Part shown: positions 32,040 to 42,036 of the stretch, piece after piece
Numbering within the stretch: position 1 is the stretch's first letter
Layout of the letters: each line of letters starts with the position of its first letter
From: Halocaridina rubra
Taxonomy: Eukaryota; Arthropoda; Malacostraca; Decapoda; Atyidae
Length of the DNA stretch: 64,000 nt
Assembly (NCBI GenBank): GCA_037179515.1
Contig: JAXCGZ010022676.1
Coordinates: 122,501 to 186,500, forward strand
Direction: 5' to 3'
Position numbers and translations under genes: made by a program
Notes under the pieces: model-generated
Database searches by the model: none
What the model saw: the letters and a program-made list of their open reading frames with translations, nothing else
What the model was told of the DNA's origin: nothing

Positions 32040-33745
32040 AGCCTGGCCTGATATGGGGCTGCCTGGCCTGATGTGCAAAGACCGAGGCCCAGATCATTTC
32101 CCATTGGAACTAGCCCAATGCACAGAGGCCTAGGTCTGGACTATTTCAACTGAGGCCTAGCCTGATACTGGAATCTGGGGCATTAACCATCTCTGCAGAA
32201 GCCTAACCTAATAATTGGAATCCAAGATCTAAACCATGTCTGTGGGAGCCTGTCCTGAAACACTAAGTCAGAGAGACCTGGACCATTTCTGTGTATCAGT
32301 TTAGGCCTCTACAGGAATTGTCCAGGTCTTTGTCTCTGCTTATCAGGCCAGACCTCTCCAGAGATGGTCCAGGCCTCGGTCACCACATAGGGCAGGCCTC
32401 CACAGAAATGGCTCGGGCCTCAATCTCCGCATATCGGTCCAGGCCTCCTTGGATATGGTACATCCCTTGGTCTTTTTGTATCAGTTAAGGCCTCCAGGGA
32501 AATAGTTCAGGCATTGGTCTTCGAGTATCAGGCCAGGCCTCTGCATAAATTATTCTGATTTCAAAATCTGTGTATCTGACCATGCCTCTGTAAAAATGGT
32601 CCTGGCCTTGGCCACCTTGCATCAGAATAGGCCTCAGTGGAAATGGCCTAGGACTTGACCTCTGTATATCAGGCCAAGCTTTCACAAAAATGGTCAATGT
32701 CTCACCCTTTCCATATCATGCCAGCCCTCCATGGAAACAGTCCAGGCCTTGCCATCTGTTTAGCAAGCCATACCTTTGTGGAATTGGTCTAGGCTTCAAC
32801 CTCTGCACATCAGGCCAGACCTCAGCAGAAATGGTCCAGGCTTCTGTTGATTAGTATCAAGAGAACCCTCCAATGAACTGGTCCAGGCCTCAATCTCGGC
32901 ATTTCAGGCCATGCCTCTGCAGAAATGATTCATGCTTTTGCTTCCATGTATTAGACCAGCCTTCCATGGAAATGGTCGAGTCATTAGTTTCTGCATACCA
33001 GGGCAGGCCGTATGGGAAATGTCCAGGTCTCAGCCACCATGTTTCAAGCCAGGCCTTCTCAGAAATGGCCCAGACCTCGGCCTCTATGCATCATGACAGT
33101 TTTCCATGGAAATGGTCAAGGTCTCGACCTTCACCAATCCATCTAGGCCTTCATGGAAATGGTCCAAGCCTCAGTCCCTATGTACAAGGCCAGGCTTCTG
33201 TGGAAATAGCTCAGGCCTCGATCTCTGCGCATCAGGCCAGATCTCTGTGGAAACAGTCCAGGTCTTGGTCTTGATGCATCACACAAGGCCTCCACAGAAA
33301 AGGTTCAGGCTTATCCTGATATGCAGAGGCCAAGCTTGATTCACAGAAGCCAAGACCTGAATCATATCTATGGATGCCTGACCTGATATGCAGAGATCAA
33401 GGTTTAGAACAGAGATCGAGGCCTTGATAATGTCTGTAGAGGTCTGCACTGATAAAAGGAGGCTGATACATGGTGACTGATGCCTGAACCATTTCGGCAA
33501 AAATCTGGCCTGATAGGCAGACACTGAGGCCTGGACCATTTAAACTGAGTCCTTGCCTGATATATGGAGGCCAAGGCCTGGTACCATTCTCACAGAGGCT
33601 TGGCATGATAAGTGGAGGCCAAGGCCTGGACCATTTCCACTGAAACCTGGTGTGATACATGGGGACTGAGGCCTGGTCCATATCTATTGAGGCCTGGTCT
33701 TATATGCTGAGACCAAAAACAGGATCATTTGCATAGAGTACTGTC
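32040..33745. repeat. 47-bp minisatellite array, left part, with orientation flips
   Basis: Units of about 47 bp carry the core GGAAATGGTCCAGGCCT and ATCAGGCCAGGCCTC, or their complements. Two neighbouring units at about 33160-33255 are exactly 47 bp each by count. Orientation changes near 32285 and 33315. Because 47 is not a multiple of three, the open frames here (Cys/Ser/Ala rich) are repeat translations and not proteins. Confidence 0.9.
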
Positions 33746-33831
33746 CTGATTCGCAGAGGTTAGTAAGTATGCTTTGGCAGGAAGTGAAGTAGCAAGGTGT
33801 TTTTTGCCCTGAAAAAACAGAATTTTCACTT

Positions 33832-34192
33832 TAAGGAAGTTATTCCTATATATGAACTACTGTAAAGTGTTTTTGATCGAGATTTATACCATTGAAACAG
33901 AATATATAAACAAATAAAGTAAATATATGCGAAATATGGTATCTTGATATGCGTCAGCAAAACTTTCTTCTGCACAAGCAGAAAATATGTTCACCGACAT
34001 TGAGGAATTTGCCCCATTTCTGTTGAGTGAAAAGGAAAATCCCCTCTTAAAGGAGATATGAAGAAACAAGAAAAAGCAAAGAATATAGTAAACATCCAAG
34101 CAATACTCGAAAGGACTCGTGAAAGAACTCTTTGAGATGGGTGGTACGAGAACAGAGAATAGGGTGGAGAAGGAGCAGTAGGCCTAGCGGGG
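33832..34192 (-). repeat. Left arm of a 361-bp diverged inverted repeat
   Basis: Its reverse complement is found at 34643-35003: for example TTCTTTCACGAGTCC, AAGTAAATA-type segments and GGAAGTTATT ends correspond. The two arms flank a LINE-A 3' fragment. Both arms span about 361 bases and differ at many positions. Confidence 0.8.
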
Positions 34193-34566
34193 TCTTCCCA
34201 TCACTCGAAGCTAGAAGAATGAGGGGAGATATGGTGACAGTTTTTAAATTCCTTCATGGCTATGACAGAGTGGATAGGGATCAATATTTTGATATGGAGC
34301 ACTAGAACTAGAAGTCATATTTTGAAGCTTCATAAGAAAACTTCTTTGCAGGATGTAAGGAAGTATTTTTTTAGTGTAAGAGTAGTTGATGATTGGAATT
34401 CACTAAGCGAGGAGGTAATAAATGCTAACTCAGTCTAAAGGTTTAAGGACAAGTATGATACCTATCACTAAGTACAAAAGGGAACAAACCAGGAGGAGAT
34501 GGGGAGTTGCGGGCATGGGACCCTCTCCCATAAGCACAATCAGGTAATTACCAGTAGGTAATTACC
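34193..34566 (+). mobile_element. LINE-A related 3' fragment, older subfamily (copy i)
   Basis: The plus strand gives the ORF2 C-terminus (KTSLQDVRKYFFSVRVVDDW, 34330-34400) and a 3' UTR at about 34470-34566. The UTR differs from other copies in sequence but retains the hairpin pattern (ATGGGGAG paired with CTCTCCCAT) and two tail units containing AGGTAATTACC. The 5' end is cut at 34193, directly at the arm of an inverted repeat. Confidence 0.85.
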
Positions 34567-34642
34567 CATGTGCAGTGTCATCAGCCATTACTTCTGCTTT
34601 ACATGTTCAACATGGGTGCTTGCCTTGGGAGGGCAGTGAAGG

Positions 34643-35003
34643 CCCTGCTAGGGCTACTACTCCTCCTCCATCCCTGTTCTCTGATCTCCTACCATCCTTT
34701 TCTCAAAGATTTCTTTCACGAGTCCTTTTGAGTATTTCTTTAGTGTTATACTTTTCTTTTCCTTGTTTCTTCATATCTCTTTTAAGAGGGGTTTTTCTTT
34801 TATGCATAACAGAAAATGGGGCACATTCTTCAGCATCACTGAACATTTCTTCTTGTTGTGCAGCAGAAAATTTTACCGACGCACACCAAAATACCGTATT
34901 TCGCAAATATTTACTTTATTTGTTTATATGTTCTATTTCAATTTTATAAATTTCGACCACAACCACTTCACAGTAGCTTATATATAGAAATAACTTCCTT
35001 AAT
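34643..35003 (+). repeat. Right arm of the 361-bp inverted repeat
   Basis: This is the mirror of 33832-34192 on the other side of the LINE-A fragment. It starts with CCCTGCTAGGGCTACTAC and ends with AACTTCCTTAA-type sequence. Confidence 0.8.
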
Positions 35004-35017
35004 ATATTTTATCCACT

Positions 35018-35295
35018 TGAAATTTTTTTTTTTTTTCAGAGCAGAAAACACCGTGCTACTTCCCACCAAAACAGAAGAAAAATGCAAAGAAAAAGCAGAG
35101 GGAAAGGATCCTACTTGTGGAAAATGTTCAAATGGGCATCTGACTAAAACATGTAATGCAGGCAAAATAAAGTGCACAAAATGTATGTACTGGAGAAATA
35201 GTTCAGACATTGAGCATGTGATATTTGATTGGAACTTCCCAATGTATAATACTGAACTGGGGAAAATTATCAATAATGTGAATCGTGGCTTCTAA
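35018..35295 (+). pseudogene. LINE ORF1 fragment with CCHC zinc knuckles
   Basis: The last 90 codons of an open frame contain PTCGKCSNGHLTKTC and IKCTKCMYWRNSSDIEH, followed by a DWNFPMYNTEL-type end and a stop at 35293. The spacing C-x2-C-x4-H-x4-C is a nucleic-acid-binding zinc knuckle as in ORF1 of several non-LTR families. The second knuckle is C-x2-C-x9-H and its final Cys is missing. No upstream portion is recognisable, so this is a fragment next to the larger I-type LINE, and probably from another family. Confidence 0.55.
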
Positions 35296-35379
35296 TACTC
35301 TATTATATTGTGCGTAGATAACTATACAGTCTGTGTTAAATAAAACATAATATTAGAGAATCAATAAATGAGCTTTTGT

Positions 35380-35580
35380 TAGATACACTCGTATATACTA
35401 ATATTTGTCGAGGGCAAATTAAGAAATTGGTACTAGAGCCGTTACTCATTGTGCACCACGATCTTATAATAAGCTGCCTGAAACTATAAAAGAATGTGAA
35501 TATATAGTAGATTACAAAAAGAAGCTGAAAACTCATATATTCAATACATGCTACAATTTGCATGATAACATAATCAGTGA
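35380..35580 (+). pseudogene. LINE reverse transcriptase C-terminal fragment
   Basis: One frame reads TRAVTHCAPRSYNKLPETIK followed by DYKKKLKTHIFN. This matches the common C-terminal pattern of many LINE ORF2 proteins (R-S-x-x-x-x-A-P-x-x-W-N-x-L-P ... F-K-x-x-L-K-T-H-L-F), with the Trp replaced by Tyr. The assignment rests on this pattern only. Confidence 0.45.
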
Positions 35581-35728
35581 CAAATATAACTTTAAATCAG
35601 TGAGGTGTGGTCCGGAGGTACACCGAACCTTAAGCACACCAGAAGCAATAAGTAAGTATGTAAGATCAGTCTGGTTCCAGCTCCAGTAGTGATAGGACCT
35701 GCCTAAGTATCTCTCTTCTCTTTTCCTC

Positions 35729-36352
35729 CTCTCTCACGAGAGCCAGAGAAAGAAACAAAGATTGTTTTTGTTTTGTTTTGTGTTCCCGTTTTTGTTTTAG
35801 TGAAAACAAGTGACTGTGTGTGTTATATACCCCCAAATATTTCTGCCTGCTCTTCTCTCTCTTTTATAAGAGTTGGGAAGAAAAAGGGAAATAGAAAGTG
35901 TTCAGGTTTCTAATTTGTTTTTATCTCTTTTGTGATAGATAGTTGAAGCCTCTTCCTACAAGTGAAGTGAATTTCTCCTCCTCCACTTCATCCCTGATCT
36001 GAGGTGGAAGTTTCTACAAGGAAAAAAACAAACCTAGGTATCTCTGTTTTCTTTTCTTCCTCTCTCACGAGAGCCAAATAGAGAAACAGAAAGATTGCCT
36101 TGTTTTGTTTTGTGTTTTGTGCTTTTGTGTTGCTTTGTTTAGTTGAACACACATTATTGTGTGTTCCATAATTCTATAAAAAGTGTTCAAATTTCAACTT
36201 TGCATTTATATTCTGTTAGCTTTTCCCTCTCTTTAGAGAGCTGGGAAGAGAAATGAAAAGGCCACTTGGTGCTGAACATACTGTGTGGTGTATCTCATAA
36301 CCAAGGTGATCCGTTGCATATTTCCTGTTTGCACTCCCCTCTCTCACGAGAG
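35729..36352 (+). promoter_or_regulatory. Five recurring 5-4-5 hairpins in the LINE leader
   Basis: Five elements with a 5-bp stem and 4-base loop occur at 35729-35742, 35859-35872, 36060-36073, 36227-36240 and 36339-36352. Stems are CTCTC/GAGAG four times and CTCTT/AAGAG once, so the differing base pair is compensated. Loops are TCAC, TTAT, TCAC, TTTA and TCAC. Several are followed by TTGGGAAGAAA or similar. They are spaced 110-200 bases apart in the leader before ORF1. The role is unknown. Confidence 0.65.
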
Positions 36353-36519
36353 TTGGGAAGAAAGATAGCAGACTGTTTTAGTGATAAAGTGTTGTAGTGT
36401 TCCAATTAACTGAAGTGATCCAGCCACAAGGCCCCTATATTTCATTAAACGAAATTGACAAACAGTGCAAGTGATATATACTTAATGAAATCTGTGATAT
36501 CCATGACTAGCTGTTAGTC

Positions 36520-37860
36520 ATGGCCTCTGCCACTTCTCCTGCTCCCCCCAATAGGGGAGAATGGAACTCGACCCCCCTCAAGAGGGGTGGATGGTTGTGG
36601 AAAAGAAGAGGCCAAGGACGGCCTCTGGCAGCAGCCAGGAGAATGCTGCTGCCCCAGTCCCCCCCCCCAGCCCTGAAGACTGATAGAGAGCCCATATCAA
36701 AGTTCAAAGTTCAGACTTCTTCCACTAAAGAGGCATATGACCTAATTAGAGAGTTGGAAGACCAACTCACCGAGTTTGGCTGCAAAATTAAGCCTAATGT
36801 ACAGGGTAAATTTATCATCCACCCATCCTCAGCAGAAGCTGCAGAGAAGATCCGCAGCCTCAACTCACCTCACTTGGCAGAGATGAACCCTGCCAAAAAA
36901 ATAAGGAAATACATCCTCATTGGCTTCCCTGTTGCTTGGTCAGTTGACCTGCTAACCAAGCAAACGTATATTACTGCTGCCTCACGTTGCTCCTCCAAAA
37001 TAGAGGGCCAAACTGTCCCCTCAAAACAAGTTCTGGTCCACATCTGTGGTCCACCCCCTTTGCAAGTAAACCTCGGCATCTGGGACAAATTCAACATAAG
37101 AGACTACACTCCTGAACCACTGAGATGTTTCCGGTGTCAAAGATTTGGGCATCATAGAAATACTTGCCATCTCCCAGAGAGATGTGCAATCTGCAGTGGG
37201 AGACATTCCACTGACCGCTGCCTCAGCAAATTCAAGGCTAATGAAACAACAGTTGCCAAGTGCCCAAACTGTAAGGGAAACCATCACGCATGGAACAACC
37301 GTTGCCCAGAAAGGCTGAAGAGGATTCCTCAAAGAGTCCCTCCCTCTGCACCTGCCACCTATCACACCACCTCCAACTTCACCCCAGCTCCTCCCCCCAC
37401 CTCCAATCCTTGGCAAAGGCCCCTTCCTGCCCCACTCACACCTAACCTCTCCACCCAAAATGTACCACACAACACCAACCCAGCTCCTAACACACAGATC
37501 ACACCTCCTGCAGTTTCCACCCCTACACCAACTCCATCCACCCCATCATACAACACTCACACTCCTACCATCCCCCCAAACAACACTCACACTCCCACCA
37601 TCCCCTCACGCAACACTCACACCAACACCTCCACCCCATGCAACACTCAAACACGCAATACAGTCACATGCAACACTCAGACCACACACACACCCGCTCA
37701 CCACACCAGGTCCCCGGACCCTAGACTTACATTCCATACCCCCACACCCCAACAGCCTATCCAGACACCTTCCTCTGCCTCCTCTTCCCAACAGCAAACC
37801 ATCTTCACAGTAAATGAGCTCACCAACATTATTATTCAAGCCATACATGCAGCCGTCTGA
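36520..37860 (+). CDS. I-type LINE ORF1: RNA-binding protein with three CCHC knuckles
   Basis: An uninterrupted frame of 446 codons from ATG 36520. The N-terminus is Pro/Arg-rich. Residues 65-175 form an alpha/beta region with SSTKEAYDLIRELEDQL and IRKYILIGFPVAWSVDLL, probably RRM-like. Residues 202-265 hold three zinc knuckles: CFRCQRFGHHRNTC, CAICSGRHSTDRC and CPNCKGNHHAWNNRC. The C-terminal 170 residues are a Pro/Thr/His-rich tail with NTHTPTIPPNNTHTP-style repeats. ORF1 proteins coat the element RNA. The frame is intact, although ORF2 is not. ATG 36520 is the first in frame and fits the family arrangement. Confidence 0.85.
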   Translation: MASATSPAPPNRGEWNSTPLKRGGWLWKRRGQGRPLAAARRMLLPQSPPPALKTDREPISKFKVQTSSTKEAYDLIRELEDQLTEFGCKIKPNVQGKFIIHPSSAEAAEKIRSLNSPHLAEMNPAKKIRKYILIGFPVAWSVDLLTKQTYITAASRCSSKIEGQTVPSKQVLVHICGPPPLQVNLGIWDKFNIRDYTPEPLRCFRCQRFGHHRNTCHLPERCAICSGRHSTDRCLSKFKANETTVAKCPNCKGNHHAWNNRCPERLKRIPQRVPPSAPATYHTTSNFTPAPPPTSNPWQRPLPAPLTPNLSTQNVPHNTNPAPNTQITPPAVSTPTPTPSTPSYNTHTPTIPPNNTHTPTIPSRNTHTNTSTPCNTQTRNTVTCNTQTTHTPAHHTRSPDPRLTFHTPTPQQPIQTPSSASSSQQQTIFTVNELTNIIIQAIHAAV

Positions 37861-38011
37861 CTCCTCGAAACCAAAGCCTCTCCCCAAGATGCCAACAATC
37901 AAGTCGTCGAAGTAGCCCATTCCGTTGTCGCCCAAGCCCTCGTCTCCAGAACCCACCATCAACCTCAACAAACCACCACTCCTACTTCCTCCACCTCCTT
38001 AAATCATCAAG

Positions 38012-38722
38012 ATGTCTAATCTCGGGATCCTACACTGGAACGCCCAGGGTCTCAGACACAAGGTACAACATCTTGAAGGCATTGCCAAGGCTGACAACAT
38101 AGATGTCATCATGGTTCAAGAAACCCTGTGCACAGCGCAAAACACTCCATAAATCTCAGGATACAAAGGATTATACCAGCACTGGTCTCCAGGAGAGAAC
38201 AGAGGCAGCGCCACTTTCATCAGGAAAAACCTGCTAGCCAAGGAAATAACCCGACCGGTTTACTGCGGTGAAGATGTTCACGTCCTCGCTGTTAGCATCA
38301 AACTTCAGGGCAGCTGCATAGATCTGTACAGCATTTACAGACAACACGATTGTGGCTTAGACCTGACTACCCTCTTTGGGCTAGCCAGTCATTGTGACTT
38401 GGTAATAGGAGGCGACTTCAATGCGCACCATCCAAGATTCAGGTATGAGCGCCCCTGTGCTGCAGGCAGACACATCATGAGCCTGCTGGATGACCAAGAA
38501 GACATCTCCCTTCTCAACAATCATGAGCCAACTCATGACAGAGGTGGAATACTGGACCTCACCTTTGTCTCCAACTCCCTAAAGCAAGACGCCACATGGA
38601 GAGTTCATCCCCTGGTCACAAGCGACCACTATGGGATCCATCTCACGCTGCCAATTCCTGAAATCTTCCAAATCCCTGCTCCTCCCCCTCGATGGAATTT
38701 CAAGAAGGCTGACTGGGGCTGA
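38012..38722 (+). pseudogene. I-type LINE ORF2, endonuclease domain with one internal stop
   Basis: From ATG 38012 the frame gives LGILHWNAQGLRHKVQHLEG, VIMVQETLC (catalytic Glu), a TAA at 38150-38152, then YSIYRQHD, VIGGDFNAHHPRF, GGILDLTFVSN and VTSDHYGIHLTLP (S-D-H motif). A TGA at 38720-38722 ends the frame. These are the standard motifs of the apurinic-type endonuclease that nicks target DNA. It starts about 150 bases after ORF1 and lies in another frame. The internal TAA and the frame loss after 38722 disable it. Confidence 0.85.
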
Positions 38723-40400
38723 TTCCGGGAGACCTCAGCAATTGGTTTTCAGCCTACACACCATCCGAAGACATCGACCAAGCAGAGGCCGAGCTAGTCA
38801 ATGCCCTGCAAGCTGCAGCAAACTCCTCCATCCCCCTCTGCAAACCACAACACCCCACTCATCGGGACAGATGGTACTACTGTGACAGAGTTAAAGAACT
38901 CAATCACCGGCTCAACGTCATCTGGAAAATGCACAGGAAACGTCGCACTGAAGACTCCTACCGCACTCTCCAGGCAGTCAAAGAACATGAAGAGACATGC
39001 AACATTAAGAGGAAAAAATGGGGAGAGTGGTGTTCCACCCTAGATGCTCATACCTCTGTGGGCCAGATGTGGAGGAGCATTAACTCCTTTGCTAAAGGTA
39101 AACCTCCTAAAATCATCCCCCACAGGGATCCTAGCAGAGCAGCAGAAGAACTCTCCATCAAATTCACGGATAGAGCAAGCCCCAACCAGCTCCCCATCAC
39201 CACCAGAACAACTCTTCAGGACCTCACCACGGCAAGATGGGAAGAAATAGAAGAGGCCATCAACACTGATGACGAAACAGATGCCCCATTCTCTCTGACT
39301 AAGCTACTAAGAGTAAGCAAAAGCTCTAAGAACACAGCCCCAGGTGCTGATAGAATCATATACACAATGATTCAAAATATGGGGCCCCAAGAGAAGCTTG
39401 CTCTGCTCTCTCTGATCAATTCGACATACACACGAAGAATCAGACCAGCCTCATGGAACAGAGTAGACATTCAGCCCACCCCAAAACCACAGGACCCTGA
39501 CAACCCTCACCCCATCTCCCTCCTAAGCTGCCTGAGCAAGATGGCAGAAAAGATGGTACTTAACAGAGTCTGCTGGAAATGCCCACCCTTTCCAGAAAAC
39601 ATGTTTGCCTACCAGCCTGGCTTAGGCACCTCAGAAAGCATAGCCTCCATGATATCATTTATCAATAACTGCCGTGGATACATCGTTTTTCTAGACCTAG
39701 AGAAGGCCTTTGAACTAGCCAATGTGCCTGCAATACTCTCAGCTCTCATTTCAAAGCAAATCAAAGGTAACCTTCTCTCATGGATCAAGCAGAGTCTACA
39801 AAACCGCAGTGCATGAGTCAAAGTAGATGGGCACTACTCCACCTACAAAAACCACGAAAATGGGACCCCCCAAGGTGGAATCTTTAGACCCTTGCTCTTT
39901 AATTCTCTCATGGAAAAACTCATGGACATCGCACTACCACATGGAGCCAAACTCTTCAACTATGCAGATGACTTTGCCCTTGTCACAATAGGCAACAGAA
40001 GCTCTAACAAGACACAGCATGGCCTCACCAAGATTCACCAAGCCTCCATCTCCCTCGGAGTTAAAATCAATGCCCGCAAAACCAAGGCCCTTCCCATCCA
40101 CCAGTGGAGACCAGACACTATTCTGGTCATAGGTAATGAGCCTGTGGACTGGGTTACCAAGCACCAATACCTTGGTGTAATCATCAATGGCAGACTAACC
40201 TTTTGACCAGAAATTCAACAATTGCGCGACAAGTGCAGCCAGCGACAAGCGGTCCTTCATCGGATGTCAGGCCTCTACGATGGTGCATCATTTGATATCC
40301 TCAGAAGCTTCTATGTGCAAGCCATATGCAGCCTCATAGACTATGCTTGTCCCACACTCTGGCTACTAAAAGACCAACAGTGGGACAAATAGAAGTAATT
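38723..40400 (+). pseudogene. I-type LINE ORF2, reverse transcriptase domain
   Basis: A frame from 38929 includes SKSSKNTAPGADRIIYTMI, RRIRPASWNRVDIQPTPKP, a P-I-S-L-L-S-C-L-S-K-M block, AYQPGLGTSESIASMISFI and FLDLEKAFELAN. A TGA at 39814 breaks it. Then GTPQGGIFRPLLFN, the catalytic NYADDFALVT (39960-39990), KTKALPI and HQYLGVIINGRLTF follow, with a TGA at 40204. A frameshift near 40370 leads to the thumb region. The YADD and palm motifs are intact. Two nonsense codons and at least two frameshifts (38.72-38.93 kb and about 40.37 kb) stop expression. Confidence 0.88.
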
Positions 40401-41705
40401 CAAAACATTGCCATGCGTACCATGCTAGGAGCCCCCATATGGACCAAGAGAGAAAACATCCAGATGGAATCGGGACTCATACCACTCAAACTCAGAGCTC
40501 AGCAAAGACTGACCCTCTTTGTGGCCAAAACCACCACTACCCAACATAAATGCCTCACTGGCACAAATCTCCATCTAGCCCTCAATCGCCACCCCAACCA
40601 CCATCCTAGAACATGGGCAGCCAAGGTCTGCGCTAGCCTGCAAGCACTGCCAGTTAGGGAGAGCATCCTAGCCAAGACACAGGACACTCCGCTTCCTAAA
40701 TACCGATGCCCACCCCCATGGAATGACCAACCACTCGACATAAAGATCGAGCTCTCTAACAACCCCAAAAGCTTGGTAAACCCGCTTGTCCTTAAAAACA
40801 TATACAAGGACAAAATTCAGAGGTGGAGCAGGCCAAACTCTTAAGTCTACTACACTGACGGTTCAGTAAATCAAGAAACTAGAGCCTCAGCTGCCGCCTT
40901 CACCACTGGAAACCATGTCTTATCCTGGAGACTGTCAAACTCCTGCTCATCGCTCCAGACTGAGCTTGTTGCCATAGCCAACACCCTCGACTTCTTCATC
41001 CAGCAAGGAGCTGACCATGCCCTAATTCTCTTTGACTCTAAATGCGCCTCACAGGTCATCAAGAAGCCAATCCTCAGAGACAATGTACGTATTATCACCA
41101 CCATCCTCAGCCACTACCACAGGACAACCAGCCTTGGAAAAGCCATCACTCTTGCCTGGATTCCCAGCCACGTCGGCATCAAGGGAAATGAGGAAGCCGA
41201 TCAAGCCGCCAAACAAGCCACTCTTAGAGCAGAAATCCAAATATCTCTGCCTCCTGAGATTCAACAGATAAAAAACAAAGCCACCAAGTCACTCCTTAAT
41301 GCCTTAATAACTAAACACAACCTGTGCACAGACATTGGCTCCCCCTCCACCTGGTGGTACAAAGCCACCACTGATCTTAAGCGAATCACCCTGCCTAAGA
41401 ACCTTCGACGAAGCACGGTGGTCAATGTGTACCGTCTGAGACTCGGGTACAAGTGCACCTGGCGAATAGTGGATGATATCATCAGGGAATGTACCTTTTG
41501 CCAGGTAGCCTCACCACATCCACTGCTCCACTACATCCTCGAATGTGATTCCTTTTCAGAAATTCAACGGAATACTGGTGCCCCCGCAACATCCAGCGAA
41601 GATCCAAATGCCCTTCATGTTGTTAGCTCCATAATCAGACTAGCAATGAACAACTACATGAACAGTCTACTAAATATCATCAGTCAATACTCTCCACCAA
41701 GATAA
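40400..41705 (+). pseudogene. I-type LINE ORF2, RNase H and C-terminal knuckle
   Basis: After a linker (QRLTLFVAKTTTTQHKC) the RNase H shows YYTDGSV (Asp), QTELVAIANTLDF (Glu), LILFDSKCASQV (Asp) and IPSHVGIKGNEEADQAAKQA (His and Asp), at about 40850-41220. All the catalytic positions I can identify are present. A C-terminal CTFCQVASPHPLLHYILEC segment is the Cys/His module usual at the end of I-type ORF2. The stop is at 41703. RNase H removes the RNA strand after cDNA synthesis. Confidence 0.85.
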
Positions 41706-42036
41706 CCATGTAATAACTCTCTCTCACCACCAAAACAGGAATTCATTAAAATTATTTGATGTAAACTAATAATCCTCAACTGAACACTTATGTTTTCCAT
41801 TATCTTAACAGTTTTGCACAACCTCACCTACAGGCCAAAATAGGAAAGTCCGATCGCCCTCAAGAGTGAATACCACCAACAATAACCAGATTTCACCACA
41901 CCTCCGCACCAAATAGGAAAGCCCATTCGCCCTCAAGAGCGAATACCACCTCCAATCAACAAAATCTTTCCCCACCTGCGGGCCACAAGGGAAGGTCGGC
42001 TCACCCTCAAGGGAGAACATCAAAGAAAAAAAAATG
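41706..42036 (+). repeat. 3' UTR with three repeated segments
   Basis: A unit containing ATAGGAAAG, then a CGCCCTCAAGAG string, then a GAATACCACC string occurs near 41850 and 41915. A diverged third copy near 41985 has CTCACCCTCAAGGGAGAA. An A-rich tail at about 42026-42034 marks the 3' end and the return to minisatellite. Confidence 0.7.

Larger units (their letters stand above)
35585..42036 (+). mobile_element. I/Nimb-type LINE with RNase H, nearly full length
   Basis: It has a 5' leader with five hairpins (35.7-36.4 kb), ORF1 with three zinc knuckles (36520-37860), and ORF2 with endonuclease, RT and RNase H (38012-41705). A 3' UTR follows with three repeats of a CGCCCTCAAGAG motif (41850-42020), ending in an A-rich tail near 42030. 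RNase H downstream of the RT is characteristic of the I group (I, Nimb, Outcast and relatives). It interrupts the minisatellite, which resumes at 42037. Confidence 0.88.

Noticed and set aside
32291..33681. Several 65-130 residue frames rich in Ser, Ala, Gln and Trp
   Set aside because: They lie in the 47-bp minisatellite, whose length is not a multiple of three. The frames drift between units and occur on both strands.
37362..37971. Frames on the minus strand rich in Gly/Val opposite LINE ORF1
   Set aside because: Antisense shadow of the Pro/Thr-rich ORF1 tail.
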